64,000 nucleotides of DNA from Falciphora oryzae (GCA_000733355.1 JNVV01000007.1:122624-186623), one strand, 5' to 3'. Shown: positions 22,015 to 34,754, counted from the first letter of the stretch. The notes: a model not told the origin generated them from the sequence alone. Made by a program: numbers and translations.

Positions 22015-24567
22015 TTATCGTTGGTATCGCGGCAGAGGCTCGACAGGCGCGGTCACTGCGCGCGCCAGAGGAGAGCCATGATGGCCATTGTGGCTCGGGA
22101 AGGCGCCCTCGTTGTAAGCGTAGGACGAGCCATAGTCGAACTCGTCGTCCTCCGCGAACACTGGAGCAGACGGCTCGAGCTCCAGCTCGAGCACCGGAGC
22201 TGTGGCGCTGACGGGCGGAGCCGACGGCCCCGCGTCGTAGTCGTCTGGGAATTCGGGCGGTGCGCTCGCTTCGGCAAGCAGTCGCTGGCGTTCTCGTTCC
22301 AACTTGTCTTCACCAGAACCGGAGGCCGCGCCCGGCTCTAGGTCTTGAAGTGTCGGCGCGCTCGGCCCGGGAGACGCTGAAAAGTCTTGCCCATGACCAT
22401 GATCCTTGGCATTGTACAAATCATCCACCACGGGCGCAGCAGCAGCCGCCGCCGAGGAAGACTCCGCAGCAGGTGGCTGGCTTGGCAGAAGTCTCTGTTC
22501 TGCACGTCGTATTCGCTCCTTTTCTGAAAGTCCCGCTTCCACTGGCACATTTGGCGGCGGTATGTAGACCGGGGCCGGACGCAATTGCAAGTCCCGGGCC
22601 ATGTAGTGAGGGCTGGGTGCGTATTCGTTGATGATTGGTGGTGCCGGGCCATCGCCCCGGTGGTTGGAGTAGCTCTCTTCTTCGGCCTCATCCTCTGGAG
22701 TTCTCCGCTTTTCGTCTGGCCCGTAAACTACCGCCACCATCGGCTGGTGTGGCAGCGGTGGGGGCTCGTAGGCTTGTTCGCGCTCCAGCTTAGGTCGAAG
22801 CGAGCCTCGGGCTCTTTGTCGACTAGAATCTGATGTGCCGACAGGAACCTCAAAAACCACAGAGATAACACCTTTATGCCTCCGAAGCTGGTCTGTATCG
22901 ATAATACTCGCGCCCCATTGTCCCATGGGCATGCTCGAGCCGTGCTCGTATGGATTCCTGATGGTAGCAACCGGGGTTGGTGCCCCAGACGAGCCGCCCT
23001 GTCCAGACTGGATCTGGCTGGCAAGCTTACCGCCCAGGTCAACTATAACTTCCAGCTGGTATTTGAAGCTGATGAGCTCCCCCGGGACACCCTTGATGGT
23101 TGGAAACACGTCCTCGGGCACCCGAACCGAGATGGTGACGCTCGCCTCGAGGGAGACCGGGTCGATTATTAGAGGGCCAAATGCTTGTGACAGGTCCTTG
23201 CGGAAAACGCTGCACGAGCCGGCCGATGACAGTGACAGCCCGCTCAGCCCCGTCTTGGACCGTGGGAAGTACTCCTCCTTCTCTAGCCGGCGGATCTCCT
23301 CCTTGGACAGGTCGGTGAAGAGAGATATTGGCGGTGCCGAGTCGATCCTACCTTGCCTGTAAAGTGTCGCAATAACTCCGTGAACGCTTTTTATCCTCTT
23401 GATGTGATGGACGCACACCTTGACGGGGATGAAGTCGCCCGGCAAGAAACCGCCCTTGAGCATCTCGATGCTGGCAGTGATGGTCTTCTCGTCTGGCGTA
23501 GGGGTCCTAGCTCCGACCTGGGAGCCGGCCGACGAGGAACCCGTCGCGGGGTCGCTGACTCTGTATCCGGCACCCGTACTGCCGCTCATCGTGGTTTCGG
23601 CGCTCACTTCGCTCGTCATGTCCGGGATATCAACGCGGGTTGGGCTTCGGGGAACGGAGCGCGGTTCCTGCCCTGCAGCCTCGTGGGCAGCAATCCCTGA
23701 TCCATCGGCGACGCTCTCCGGCTCCCTCGATGATTCGAGGTCCGATTGTGCGACATCGTTCGTATCCGAGACGGCGATAGACCCCCTGTCATGGCCGAGT
23801 GATCTGTCGGGCCGTCTCCTTCTTGGCCTTTTTGATATTGGTTCGAGGGAAATGGTGCGGGGCCGCGGGGGCGGGAGAGTACCAATGTCGACCTGCTCGA
23901 CAAGGCAGACTTTGCGCTCGCAGGTAATGGTAGGAGATATGGTGTTGGGTCGTGTTAATGTGGCGGTGATCACATACGATATTGTGCCCCGCTCAAACTA
24001 TACAGCGTCAAGTTAATTCACTGACGCGACTTGCCCACATGCTAGCAGCGAAGGCGAGCTCGAGCAAGGTTTGGTCCAAGGGGGAAGAGGGAAGCGTACA
24101 TCTATGCTGCTTGGAAGACCCTTGGATGGGAACACGAGGTCAAAGTTAAATTCGTAGCGCCCCGCCTCAAGCTTCCCGTCGGCGCTGAGAACCTGCTCGT
24201 CCTGGAAAAGTGACGCGTGGCCATTTCCAAAGTAACGTATGCGGCCAGTTATTCCCGACTCAACAAGCGCGGGATTGACGGGCGGGTCGTGAGCGGCGTT
24301 GGGACTCTTAAAGACCTTGACGAAGCCGTGGAGAGTGACGGTGAGGTGAGTGATGCGGATCGGCTTGAGAACTGTCAGGAAGACGGCACCGGTGACGTGG
24401 TCTCCTGCGGCGTACTTGCGGTGCGGCTCGGCGGGGCGGATGTAGAAGTCGTTCAGGTGTCGTGTTCGCGATCGCGAGAGCAGGGATATGCGGGAGAAAA
24501 AGGAGCGGCCGGAGGGCGTGTCTTCGAGCGACGAAGGACGGTGGCGGGAAGCCGAGTTGGCGCCCAT
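22015..24567 (-). CDS. palF: pH-response arrestin PalF/RIM8
   Basis: Two exons, 24567-24100 and 23997-22015, separated by a 102-nt intron (GTACGC...TAG); 816 residues. It has an N-terminal arrestin fold (HLNDFYIRPAEPHRKYAAGD, LKPIRITHLTVTLHGFVKVF) that continues across the splice joint as SSID/FERGTISYVITATLTRP. The C-terminal arrestin fold begins after a disordered insert (GGFLPGDFIPVKVCVHH, VHGVIATLYRQGRID). PalF/Rim8 links the 7-TM alkaline pH sensor PalH/Rim21 to the ESCRT machinery, leading to PacC/Rim101 processing. The tail has three PSAP motifs (near residues 701, 747 and 765), the sequence recognised by the UEV domain of ESCRT-I Vps23/TSG101. The ATG at 24567 is the first in frame. 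Conserved text across both folds makes this identification firm. Confidence 0.93.
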
Positions 24568-25509
24568 CTATGCTGCACTGGGCCCGGACGACGCCCCTGG
24601 GATGGTGTGAGGTGTTCCCGGCGAGGGGCTGGTGAGGATGGGCTTCACTTGGCTGCGGGCCACAGTGATGGATGGGGGTGTCTTGGGGGACAAGGCGACC
24701 CGGACGGGGCGGTGTCGGCGTCGGAGACGTGGGTGATGACATGCGGCCGACCCGCCGATCGACGTGTCGGGGTCCGCGCGGGGAGGAGGCTGTGGCCGGC
24801 GGCGGCAGGAGGGCAGAGTGGCGCGTGCGTTGAGCAACCGAGTACACTAAACATACAAGCCTCTGGGGCCGCGCGGCGGGAGGACGAGTATTATGGGATG
24901 CGCGGCGGCGGCGGAGGAGGCGGGACGCGGAGACGGATAAAATCGTGTCGACGGCGGATAAGGCCAAGAGAAGAAAGAAAAAAGAAGGAGAAAAATAAAG
25001 GGGACAAAAGACCACACAGAGAAATCAATATACGAGAAACGACGGCAAGAACGCCGGGCGCGTCAAGATCGAGTCAGGTCACGCAGGTCGAGGACGCATC
25101 GGTGGGTTGAGTCGGCAGGCCGGGCTCTCGAGCACCGTGGTGGTCGAGAAAGGTAACTATGCGAGCGGCCAAGGCAGCGACAAATGCTGGCTGGCCGGCG
25201 AGCGAGCGGCGTGAGATGCGGCGTGTTACTTGATCCTAATGGGGGGAGGGTAACGGTGGTGGCGGGACGGTGGCGACGGCGGCGGCGGGTGGTTGTGCGT
25301 CGTCGGCAGGCAGGCAGGCGGCCCTCTCGTCTCGGCGCGGAAGAACCGCAGGGCTGGCAGGTCGAGGGAGTTGCAATGGTCAGACACAGTTCACGATGGC
25401 TATCTCAATCGCAGTCGAACCGCGACGGAGCACTAGACAAGGGCGAATCGTGACGAATGGCTCGTGGCAGCGTCGATGCACGCCAAGCCAAAACAGGAGG
25501 GCGACGAAG

Positions 25510-25523
25510 CTTGGCCTGCCAAG
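25510..25523. promoter_or_regulatory. Paired inverted PacC-type hexamers upstream of palF
   Basis: CTTGGC at 25510-25515 and GCCAAG at 25518-25523 form a 14-base near-palindrome about 0.95 kb upstream of the PalF start. Single hexamers occur at 24963-24968 and 25168-25173. PacC binds GCCARG. The hexamer is common in GC-rich DNA, so function is only suggested. Confidence 0.3.
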
Positions 25524-25988
25524 AGGTCTTGTTTTCGGGAACGGGGGAGGGACAGAGGGTTTAGAAATTATGGTGGAGGACTCGAGGAGGGGGAGAGAGA
25601 CTGGCCGAGCGAGCGAAAGGGGGGCGGGGCCCCTTGGGGAGATAAAACGCGGGCACGGTGGTTCGTAACAGCAGCAGGCACGGCGGTTGCAGGGCCATCC
25701 ATACCACAGGGCCTCAGCCATACCGTGTGCGGTAATGTCGGCTCAGCGGCCTGCACTGAGCAAGACCCGCGACCTTGCCTGATGCTCACGGGGCGGCCAG
25801 CATTGCCACGATCGCAGATGCAAGAGCACGGATACGACGGATCCAGGTGGGTTCCATCCATTCTGCAGGCACTTGGTGGGCATGGTGAGCGAGTGAGAAG
25901 AGCAGAGGTACCTTCTGCCCACCCTTCATATTGTCGCCTGTCCCGGTTTCTGCACTGTACAGCCCCTGGTACGCGTCATCCGCTGATC

Positions 25989-26129
25989 NNNNNNNNNNNN
26001 NNNNNNNNNNNNNNNNNNNNNNNNNNNNNNNNNNNNNNNNNNNNNNNNNNNNNNNNNNNNNNNNNNNNNNNNNNNNNNNNNNNNNNNNNNNNNNNNNNNN
26101 NNNNNNNNNNNNNNNNNNNNNNNNNNNNN
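25989..26129. other. Assembly gap of 141 N
   Basis: A run of undetermined bases between palF and CDC6. True length and content are unknown. Any reading frame crossing it is not informative. Confidence 1.
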
Positions 26130-28814
26130 TTTATTCCCTCCTCCCACCACCAAGACTGCCAGGAAGATGGATCTCGATAATGAGTCGCCGGGCTGCGTAA
26201 TAATGCATTTCCATCCTTGACTGCCCGAAAAGCAGATCCATCACGCTATCCAGGACACGGAAAATGGAAGAATACCAAACATCGGCATCAGCATCAGCAT
26301 CGGGCGGTCGCAACCATCAGCACACCATTAGAGATTGATGCAGACCATAACCTCCCGCGTCTCCAAAGCCAACGGCTGACGGATAACCACGAGGGTTTCC
26401 TCCCGGAGGCTGCCCACCTTGCCGGCACCCGGGCTCAACCAAGCCCAGGACCTGACACCAAGCGGTTGGAGACTTTCGCTTTGGCTTCCATGCTCCACCG
26501 CCGACCGACCAACCCGCCGCCAAAGATAGGTCGACGCAAGCGTGCGGTTCAAGGTGCACTGGAAGCGGGTCGGGTCGACGGTTCGTCCCCCGGAACTCGC
26601 GTCCGCGTCGTCTGGTGGGCTCGTGGGCACGGTGGAGGTCGAGCCAACCCACCAACCGCTGCTGAAATGAAGGCGAATTACAAAAGATCAATAATAATGC
26701 ACCTATGCAACATGACACTGTTATCTCGAATCCCCACCAGTCGGCCGGCAAGCCTGGATTCGTTGTCTTTTGTCGCTGGTATGCGTGTGTGTGAGTTCCC
26801 GCACGCGCGTGCTCGTTCGGGTTTGTTTCGGCGATTAGGCAGACTGCTCATGGCACAGTACTCGCCGTTCGGTATTGGGACTGTGCCCGACGTCCATTTC
26901 ACGGGGTGCTAATATTTTACCCGCTTCGTTGGTTCCATGCAGAGATGCAGGGCGTCGGTCTGTGGAGTCGGTTCGCATCAGTCAGTTCGAGCTGACGGCC
27001 TGACTGGAACTGACTCGATACGTCTCGCCATCGACCTGCACGCACTCCAGCCAAAGAGAAAAATTGGGGCTCGACCCGGAGTCCGAAAGATGTCCTGTCC
27101 ATGCCGGACGCCCTCGACCAACATCCATGCTCAAAAGACTTTTTTTGGACCACAGGGTGTGAGTGTCTGGCCAGGACACCGAAAGCTAAATCAGACGGGT
27201 TGAAACGAACCGTGATCGGCGTGGTCTGTCTGCTGCCAGTGCTGGAGCCGAGCCGCGGAGGCACTCGGCTTACCATGTGAGAGGTACCCTCTCTGCATTG
27301 ATAGTATACAGCCCCCTGCTGTATGTAAGACGCACACCTACAAATAGTAGGTGGTAGAGACCTGCAGGGCGGCCAAAGAGGTCCGAACAGAGCCGCCTCA
27401 GACTCAACCACGGCAATTCAAATACCCGAATGGCACGCCTCCTCTGAAGTGCCGCAGAACAAAGAGTACCGACGGAGAGGCTCTCGTTCCCTCCCCGATT
27501 TGGTGACTAACGCGCGCAGCACTCATCACGTCATATTGGAGAGAAGTCTTTGCACATCCAGCGGAGCCGCCTTTTGTTTGATCGAGAATCGGGATCAAGA
27601 GGCCACAACCCCACACTCAAGCTTTTCGGACGTGGCAACGCTGAAATCTTGATTGATGGGTTCGCACTTTGGTAGGGCTAGGCCAGGAGAGGCATGGAAC
27701 CGCATTGAGCATCCCACGCGGGACACGAGACGGGACTTTCGCACCCCGGGGTCTGGCCCATGTCCCATCTTTTTTTTTCTTTTTTTTTTTTTTTCTACGC
27801 AGACGGAATGTTTACTCCTGCAAAGTCAGGTCATGGCCAGGTCAGGCCCAGGTAGGGGACGGCTAGCACCCGACTGGCCGTGGCAACCGCCCGGTTGCTA
27901 AGCTTCTGGCCCACGCCAACGGACGCCAGCATTTCCACGGAAGGATCGGCTTGGCCGCTCATCTTGCGCAAACGGGGCCCAATCAGCCGGCGGGATTCCA
28001 GCATTCATTGCAGATGCGACGCACATATGACCTGAGGAAAACACCGGGGGCGTCTGCATCCATGTAACATGGATGCACACACACGCCAACTGGCGACTCC
28101 CGATGTAGGTAGGTGCATAGAATATGCATGTCCACGAGAACCTTTTCCCCATCAGGATGCCACCCAGGCCTTACTCGATCAGGTTTTCTTCAACAGCCCA
28201 CCTGCAGGCTTCCGTGGGGATGGTGAGATTCGACCCGAGACCCGGTCGTGAAAGGGGGTAGGCAGGAAGGTGGAAGAGACAGACGCCTCGCTTAGGAGTC
28301 GGGTTTCTGAGAGTACGACTATTCAATCTTCAATTCCCAGCAAGGTCCAGAGCTTCACAACGACGCCGGGTCCGGCCTGTGTGAACTGTGAAGCAAAGAG
28401 CGCCCGTCAGGAAACGGTCGAGGTTAAAAAGTCAGGCACACGTGCAATAGGCATTGTATAATATGTGCCAGAGAAAATCGTTGAAACCTCCCGTCCACGA
28501 TCACCAGTCTCACCAGAAGCAGCCACTCAAGCATGGCCGTGATCTCTCACAGTTGGGTTATCACTATGGCACCTTTGTTCAAATAGTAAAACTCCCATTT
28601 ATATGCCCGGCCCAATGCCCATGATGCTATGCCAGTCCCGGAATCACCAACGATACAAGACAAGTACACCAACGAGCCTTGCTATGCCTGCTCTGCAGAA
28701 CCCAAGATACACTCAGCCTGTCAATGGCGTCATTAGACAATGCGCTTCATTATACAGTCCCTGAGCTCAGAAACCCCAATACCCCCATTATAAGAGTCGC
28801 ACTCGTGCTCTCCC

Positions 28815-30771
28815 CTAATCCAAAGCCTCGCCGCTCAAAATGATGCGCAAAATGTCGGAGCCGAGCCCTTCAATGCCTTGCTCCACCTCCTTCTCACCAA
28901 CACAGCTAGCTACCTGCCTCTCGTCTCCGCTGCCAAACGTGGCCTTCCTGCCCTTCTTGCTGGGCGTCTGCAGTACTGCAAACGATCCCGTCTTCCCATC
29001 GACCGCTGTGACTAGAGACAGAGTCTCCAGGCTCCCGACCACCTCGCGGAACTCGGCGCTTGACAGGGCGTGCAGCAGCGAGTCGCGCTTGCAAAGAATC
29101 GAGTATGTGTCGTAGAGGGTCCTGATGGTCGGTGCCGTGACCCGAGCCTTAGAAGGTGTGATTGGAGTTGTGGATGCCACCGCGGCCTTGTTCCTCTTCT
29201 CGATGGCCATGAGGGAGCACAGTGCCGCCTTCTGCTGGAGGTTCAAGCTCTTGATCCGCTGGTTCGCCCCGTTACCAAACACCGCTGCCGTGATCTTGTT
29301 GAGATGGCCGATGCTTACGCGCGGGGCAGTCTCCACCGTCAGAGCCCGCAGCGACGCGGCGAACTCGCCAGGAACGGTCTTTCTCGAGGCCGTCTTGGAC
29401 GGAGACGTCGTGTTGTTGGGGCTCTCGCCGAGCGGCTTCTTTGACGGCGTCATCTGCAGGATCTTCTCCCTCGCTTCGTCCTCAAGTTTCCGTTTGGTCT
29501 CGGCTTCGACAAGATCAAGTGCCCGGCGCAGAATCTCGTACGCCTTGCGCAAATCCCCAGTCTGGTTCGACACCTTGCGCGAGCACAACTCGATGGCCGC
29601 CGGGTGAAAGAAGGGCACCATGTCGGGGGTCGTGCTGTTGCTCGGGACCAGACCCTTCAGTCGCTTCGTAATAATGGCCTTGATCTGGGGCGCAGTGTAG
29701 GGGAGAAACGGGAGAAGCTCGGGCTTCAGATTCCTTGACTTGAGCCTCGGGAGGAAACGGTCCGTCAGGTCGAGAGCGTTTGCGATGCCGACCAGCACGA
29801 GGCGCGACGACTTCTGCAGCGACCACTCAAAGACCTTGTACAAGCTCTCCAGATCCAACGTCAGGATGTGGTCGATCTCATCCAGGACCACGAGGTACGT
29901 CTCCGGGTTCTTCTTCTTCTTTGGGATGAAAAGATTCTGCAATGTAGCAGCCGGATCGCTCTCGAAAACACCCGAGGCCGACCCGAGGAGGTTTAGAAGA
30001 GTGACGTAGAGGTCGGTAGACGACTTGATGCTCATACAGTTGATATAGGCTTTTCGGACCGATGTGGTCGAGGCCAGCTCTTCCGTCACCGAGTTCACCA
30101 TTGCGCTCTTGCCGGTGCCAGGCGGGCCGCTGACGTAGAGGCAACCGCCGGGTGCCGCACTTGTGCAGCGTGCGAGGAAGTCCTCAAGCCGATCCCGTTC
30201 ATCGTCTCGCCCAATCAGCTGGCCGGGGTCGTTGCTTCGCGAGAAGAGCTGTCGTGCCAGGTGGTAGATCGTCTGGGAGGCAGCGGGTGTTGCAGGCGTC
30301 TTCGGGGTCAACCTCCTGGACAGCTTGCCGACCGACATGACCCGATGCCGGGGAGTGGTCGGCGTCGTGGAAAGCGCATCGCGGAATCGAGGTGTTTGTG
30401 GTGTCAGGGGTACGGCGTCTGTATAGTCAATATCAAGCTGTGGGTAAGTAAAAAGCCTCGATAAATATTGCCAAATATCAGGCCTGCTTACAGTGAGAAT
30501 GTGTGCTCTTGGCCGGGGAGATGACGATTTCGGGCTCGTCCCGGTCCTCGGTGGTCGGGTAGAGAGGGTCAATGTTCTCGTCGTTGAGTAGCGACGAGAC
30601 TCGAGTTTGGCCCCGTGTTCGCTTTATGGGAAGGAGGCCGGAATCTGGACGAGAGCAAGTCAGCAGGTGCGCCTCCCCTCAGCTTCCCGGCTGATGATCT
30701 AGAGGTTGATGGCTCTTACCCAGGTCCGCCGCGGAGCTCCGCGTCCGTTTCCCGAGGGAAGTCGACGCCAT
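28815..30771 (-). CDS. CDC6: DNA replication licensing factor Cdc6
   Basis: Three exons: 30771-30720, 30644-30492, 30418-28815; 1809 nt, 602 residues. AAA+ ATPase of the Orc1/Cdc6 family: Walker A GPPGTGKS at 166-173, Walker B VVLDEIDHIL around 244, sensor-type GIANALDLTDRFLPRLKSR, and a C-terminal winged-helix region. Cdc6 binds origin recognition complex and loads MCM2-7 in G1. The first 120 residues carry dense S/T-P sites (TPQTPR, TPTTPRHR, TPKTPATP) and basic clusters, as expected for CDK control of Cdc6 stability and location. Exon 1 encodes only 17 residues, a basic KRTR patch included. The second intron acceptor was chosen at TATACAG because it alone keeps the frame; an earlier CAG gives the wrong phase. 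It is divergent from the Moco sulfurase gene across 885 bp. Confidence 0.92.
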
Positions 30772-31656
30772 TGTGGATTAGGTGAACACCCAGAGGCAGG
30801 AAGGGGAATGGACAACAAGACGGAAGGTATCACGGGACGGATTGGTAGGTGCGCAGAACAAATCCAAATTCCAAATGCAGAAGGCAAAATGCAGAAAAGC
30901 AGTGGGCGAGAAGGCGAGAAGGATCGATGATTAATGTCATAGGGGCATTGTGCACGGAATCGACGGAGGCACTCGTCAAAATCGTCTCCATGGAGCGTCA
31001 CCTAGTGCAGGCCCGCTTGTTGGTTGGCAGGTCCACAGCACGCGCTCCGCCTGGCACGAGCTCGTCGCGGGGGGAGAGCCCCTTTTCGCGACCTGAGGAA
31101 CGCGAAAAGCGCGTTTCAATTACGCACGGCCACACTCAATTGACGCCTCGGCAACGCGCCCAATTAAACCCCTGTCCGTATCCAGGAGGTCTGCTTCACG
31201 TGACTTTACACATCACATGATTCCAGTTGAGCAGAGTGGAAGGTCCCTGCATGAGGTCATCCATTCGCTGTTGCTCCACCCGCTTCCGCGACTCGGATCC
31301 GATACGTAGCGGGGCGATATCTGTTGGCACAGGCGGCGGCGGTCCCCGAAGCTGCCGAGGATTGAGAGAGTGAGTGTGCAAACAGACATCGCTTTGTCGC
31401 GCGACCACTGTCAGGCTGCTTCGGATACGTTAACACGGCCGGCACGTCCCACTCTCATCGACAATGACGCCGTCAGCTGGCCATCCCGTCAGTTGTTATT
31501 TATCTGGGCGCTCTCGCCCGTTGTCTTGTTGCGAACGCCCAGGCCGTGATCTCCATCCCTCCTATATCTTTTGGCCTGTTTAGCAGCCTAAAGTCTATCA
31601 GATATTTACCACTTCGACACTGCCCGGCCAAAACCACAACAAAACACGCCGCGATA
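30772..31656. promoter_or_regulatory. Shared divergent promoter of CDC6 and Moco sulfurase
   Basis: An 885-bp gene-free interval between head-to-head start codons. ACGCG-containing words, resembling the MluI cell-cycle box ACGCGT bound by MBF-type factors, occur as CACGCG near 31038 and AACGCG near 31099 and 31153. Exact ACGCGT is not seen, so S-phase control is only a possibility. No reading frame here is convincing. Confidence 0.4.
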
Positions 31657-34265
31657 ATGCCGACGGCAGAGGCGCCAAGCGCGCAGTATAATGCTGCCGT
31701 GGAGGGACTTATCAAGTCAGAATTCCCGATGCTGAGGGGTACGTCGAAGGGAGCCTGCGGCTTTGATTCGGCGGGTGGTTATTGACTTGCTGGAACCCGA
31801 TGCCCTCCCTAGACTCGATCTATCTGGATCATGCTGGCACGACGCTGTATCCCGTGTCTCTGCTTGACGACTTCTCCAGGGACTTAGCTAGTAATCTCTA
31901 CGGCAACCCGCACTCAGCTTCGAGCTCCTCCCAGCTGTCGACTTCGCGCATCGAGGATACCCGCCTCCGCGCCCTGCAGTTCTTGGGCGCCGACCCGGCG
32001 CAGTTCGACCTGGTCTTCACTGCCAACGCCACGGCCGCAATAAAGCTCGTCGCGGAAACCCTCAGGGCCCTACCGGGCGGGTTTCGCTATCTCTACCATC
32101 AGGCGTCCCACACTAGCCTGATCGGTGTCAGGGAGGAGGCCCAGAGCGGCTACTGCCTTGACGACGCTGCAGTGGAGGCCCTGCTAGCGAACCCAGGCAG
32201 AGCTCCGGGTTGTCAGGACGAGCAGGCACCCTCGACGCTTTTTGCGTACTCAGCACAGTCAAACCTCGATGGTAGTCGTTCGCCGCTATGTTGGGCAGGC
32301 GGGGTGAGAAAAGCGCTATCCGGTAGCGGTAGCGGCTCAGAAGCATTTACTCTCCTAGACGCTGCCTCGCTCGTGTCGAGCACCAGTCTTGATCTTGGGG
32401 ATTCCGAAAGCGCCCCTGACTTCGTAGTGCTGAGCTTCTACAAGATATTTGGGTTCCCAGACCTTGGCGCGCTGCTTGTTCGAAAGCAGGCCCAGGCCGC
32501 CTTTGACTCGCGACGATATTTTGGAGGCGGCACGGTCGACATGGTGGTCAGCATCAAGGAGCAGTGGCATGCCCCGAAGACGCATTTCCTCCACGAGCGA
32601 CTCGAGGATGGCACCCTGCCGATCCACAGCATCGTCGCCCTGGACGCCGCCATGACCGTCCACCGCCGCCTGTACGGCTCCATGGCCGCCGTGGCATCGC
32701 ACACCACCTTCCTCGCCCAGAGGCTGCACGCCGGACTCGAATCCCTGAGACACGGGACGACAGATGCCCCGGTCTGCACCTTGTATTCGTCGGGCCCCGA
32801 GGTGCAGCCTGGCGGCAGCGCGGCGAGCAGCGGGCCGATCGTCGCATTCAACATTCGCAATGCCTCGGGAGCATGGCTCAGCCTCGTCGAGTTCGAGAAG
32901 CTCGCTATCCTGCGCAATATCCACGTCCGCACCGGCGGCGTCTGCAACCCGGGGGGCGTTGCAGCGGCACTGGAGCTCGAGCCCTGGGAGATGAAGAGGA
33001 ATCTCTCGTCCGGATTCCGGTGTGGGACGGATAACGACATCATGGCCGGCAAGCCGACCGGCGTCATCCGGGCCAGCCTCGGCGCCATGAGCACCATATC
33101 GGACGTAGACACGTTCGTCGCATTCGTCGCCGAATTCTTCCAGGATAAAAGCCTGCCGCCCCCGCTGCTCGAAGTCGCCCATCCCCGTGTTGTGGCTTCC
33201 GTAGGGAGCGGACCCCAACTCTACGTACACAGCCTAGCAGTCTTCCCCATCAAGAGCTGCGGCGCATATCAAATACCAGACGGCGTGGAGTGGGGGATCA
33301 GGCCAGAGGGCCTTGCCTGGGATCGGGAGTGGTGCCTGCTGCATCAAGGCTCTGGCTATGCCCTCAGCCAGAAGCGATACCCCAAAATGGCTCTCATTCG
33401 GCCAGCCGTCGACTTTGGCCGCGGCGTGCTGCACATTCGCTACTGCGGGGAGCTGCCCCAGGGCGTGCCAGGCGAAGTCTCGGTCCCCCTATCTCACGAC
33501 CCCTCCATGTTCCGAGACAGTTCCGCCCTCTCCACGCCGTCGCGTGTCGGCGGCGACAAGGTGATGGCGCAACGCTACACCTCCGACGCGGTCAACACCT
33601 TCTTCTCGACCGCTCTGGGTGTCCCATGCGTGCTGGCGCGCTTTCCCCCGGGCGGCCACGGCAGCGGGAAGCGCTACGCAAAAGCGCGCATCCAGAAGCA
33701 CCAGGTGGCATCGCATGGGGCGCTCGAGATGGCGCCAAGCGGCATGCCCACCGCCTCCGGCCTGCAGGAGCATCCTGCTCCGCCCTCACCGCCAGACTCG
33801 GATCCAGACACCGAGCAGCGGCCTATTCTCCTGTCAAACGAGAGCCCAATCCTTGCCATTAACCTCGCCAGCGTTTGCGCGCTGAACCGCGAGATCGAGG
33901 CCAGAGGCGGTGCCGTGGTCTCCGCATCGGCATTCAGGGCCAACGTCGTGCTAGGCAGTGCCGCTCCGAGCGATGTTGGGGCATACCAGGAGGACAACTG
34001 GAAGACCCTGAGGATCGGGTCTCAGTCATTCACCATGCTTGGTGCGTGCAGGCGCTGTCAGATGGTGTGTATCGATCAGGACACAGCCCGCAAGGGAGAC
34101 GAGCCGTTTACGATGCTGTCTAAGACTAGAAGGTCCGAGGGCAAGGTTTTCTTTGGCGTCCACATGGCTCTAAAGACCACGGCTGATACCGGTTCTGCCT
34201 TGACAAGAGAGACACAATGCCCGGCCATCATAGTAGGTGATTGTGTCTACATCGACAGTGCATGA
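31657..34265 (+). CDS. hxB: Molybdenum cofactor sulfurase (HxB/MOCOS)
   Basis: Two exons, 31657-31738 and 31813-34265, with a 74-nt intron; 844 residues. The N-terminal part is a class V aminotransferase/NifS-like cysteine desulfurase: YLDHAGTTLYP near 31-41, the Schiff-base lysine in SFYKIFGFPDLG (K238), and the persulfide cysteine in TGGVCNPGG (C405). The C-terminal part has the MOSC N-terminal beta-barrel (VHSLAVFPIKSCGAY, near 500) and the MOSC domain (FRANVVL, LGACRRCQMVCID, KVFFGVHM). It sulfurates Moco to activate xanthine dehydrogenase/purine hydroxylase; the Aspergillus nidulans ortholog is hxB. The start at 31657 gives MPTAEAPSAQ and splices in phase to RDSIYLDH. All key residues are present. 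Confidence 0.95.
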
Positions 34266-34754
34266 GGCATAGTTAGGTGTCAACAGCCAGGGGCGACTAG
34301 AGAGAATCTATAAATATATCGACCTAGTTAGCTAGCGTATACGATAGAGTTAGCCCAAGGCACATTCAGCCTTGCCCCCACGTACCCTCACGGGACGCGC
34401 ATTATTTAGTGCATGTGCCCGGTGTATTGAGATATCTTTCGAGAAAAAAAAAAAAAAAAAAAACTTTCCCCCGTGAGCGAATGTTGGATGCCCATGCCGT
34501 AGCGAATGTTTTATCTGCCAATTCCTAGCCTCCAGAGTAGCCCAGAGTACCTGACGCCTATTCCTCTATTCCAGACTATCATATCGCGTGGAAAATATCG
34601 TCAACTCGTGTAAGGGCGTCAAGCGGGGAAGCTCGTGTAAAATTTATATACATAAATTGTAAGGACTCAAAGAGAAGAAGAAAAAAACGCGAAGCGAGGG
34701 TATATTCGTGGTAAAACTAGAATGAAGAACGAATGCACGACACGACAACAGTCG
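34266..34754. other. Convergent 3' intergenic region
   Basis: Short interval between two genes that end toward each other. It contains an A20 tract at 34444-34463. No gene seen. Confidence 0.5.

Larger units (their letters stand above)
24568..28814. other. Long gene-free stretch upstream of palF, with assembly gap
   Basis: About 4.2 kb. The first 1 kb upstream of palF is very GC-rich and purine/pyrimidine-skewed, as in a fungal leader and promoter. It holds four copies of the PacC hexamer GCCARG/CYTGGC, two of them facing each other (25510-25515 and 25518-25523). T/C tracts lie near 27769-27796. Frames up to 231 codons exist but none resembles a protein family. A gene hidden by the N gap cannot be excluded. 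Confidence 0.5.

Noticed and set aside
26217..26912. 231-codon plus-strand frame right of the gap
   Set aside because: Composition typical of GC-rich non-coding DNA, overlapped by frames on the other strand, no motif.
32355..33230. 291-codon open frame antisense to the Moco sulfurase
   Set aside because: Shadow of the sense gene; no domain-like text.
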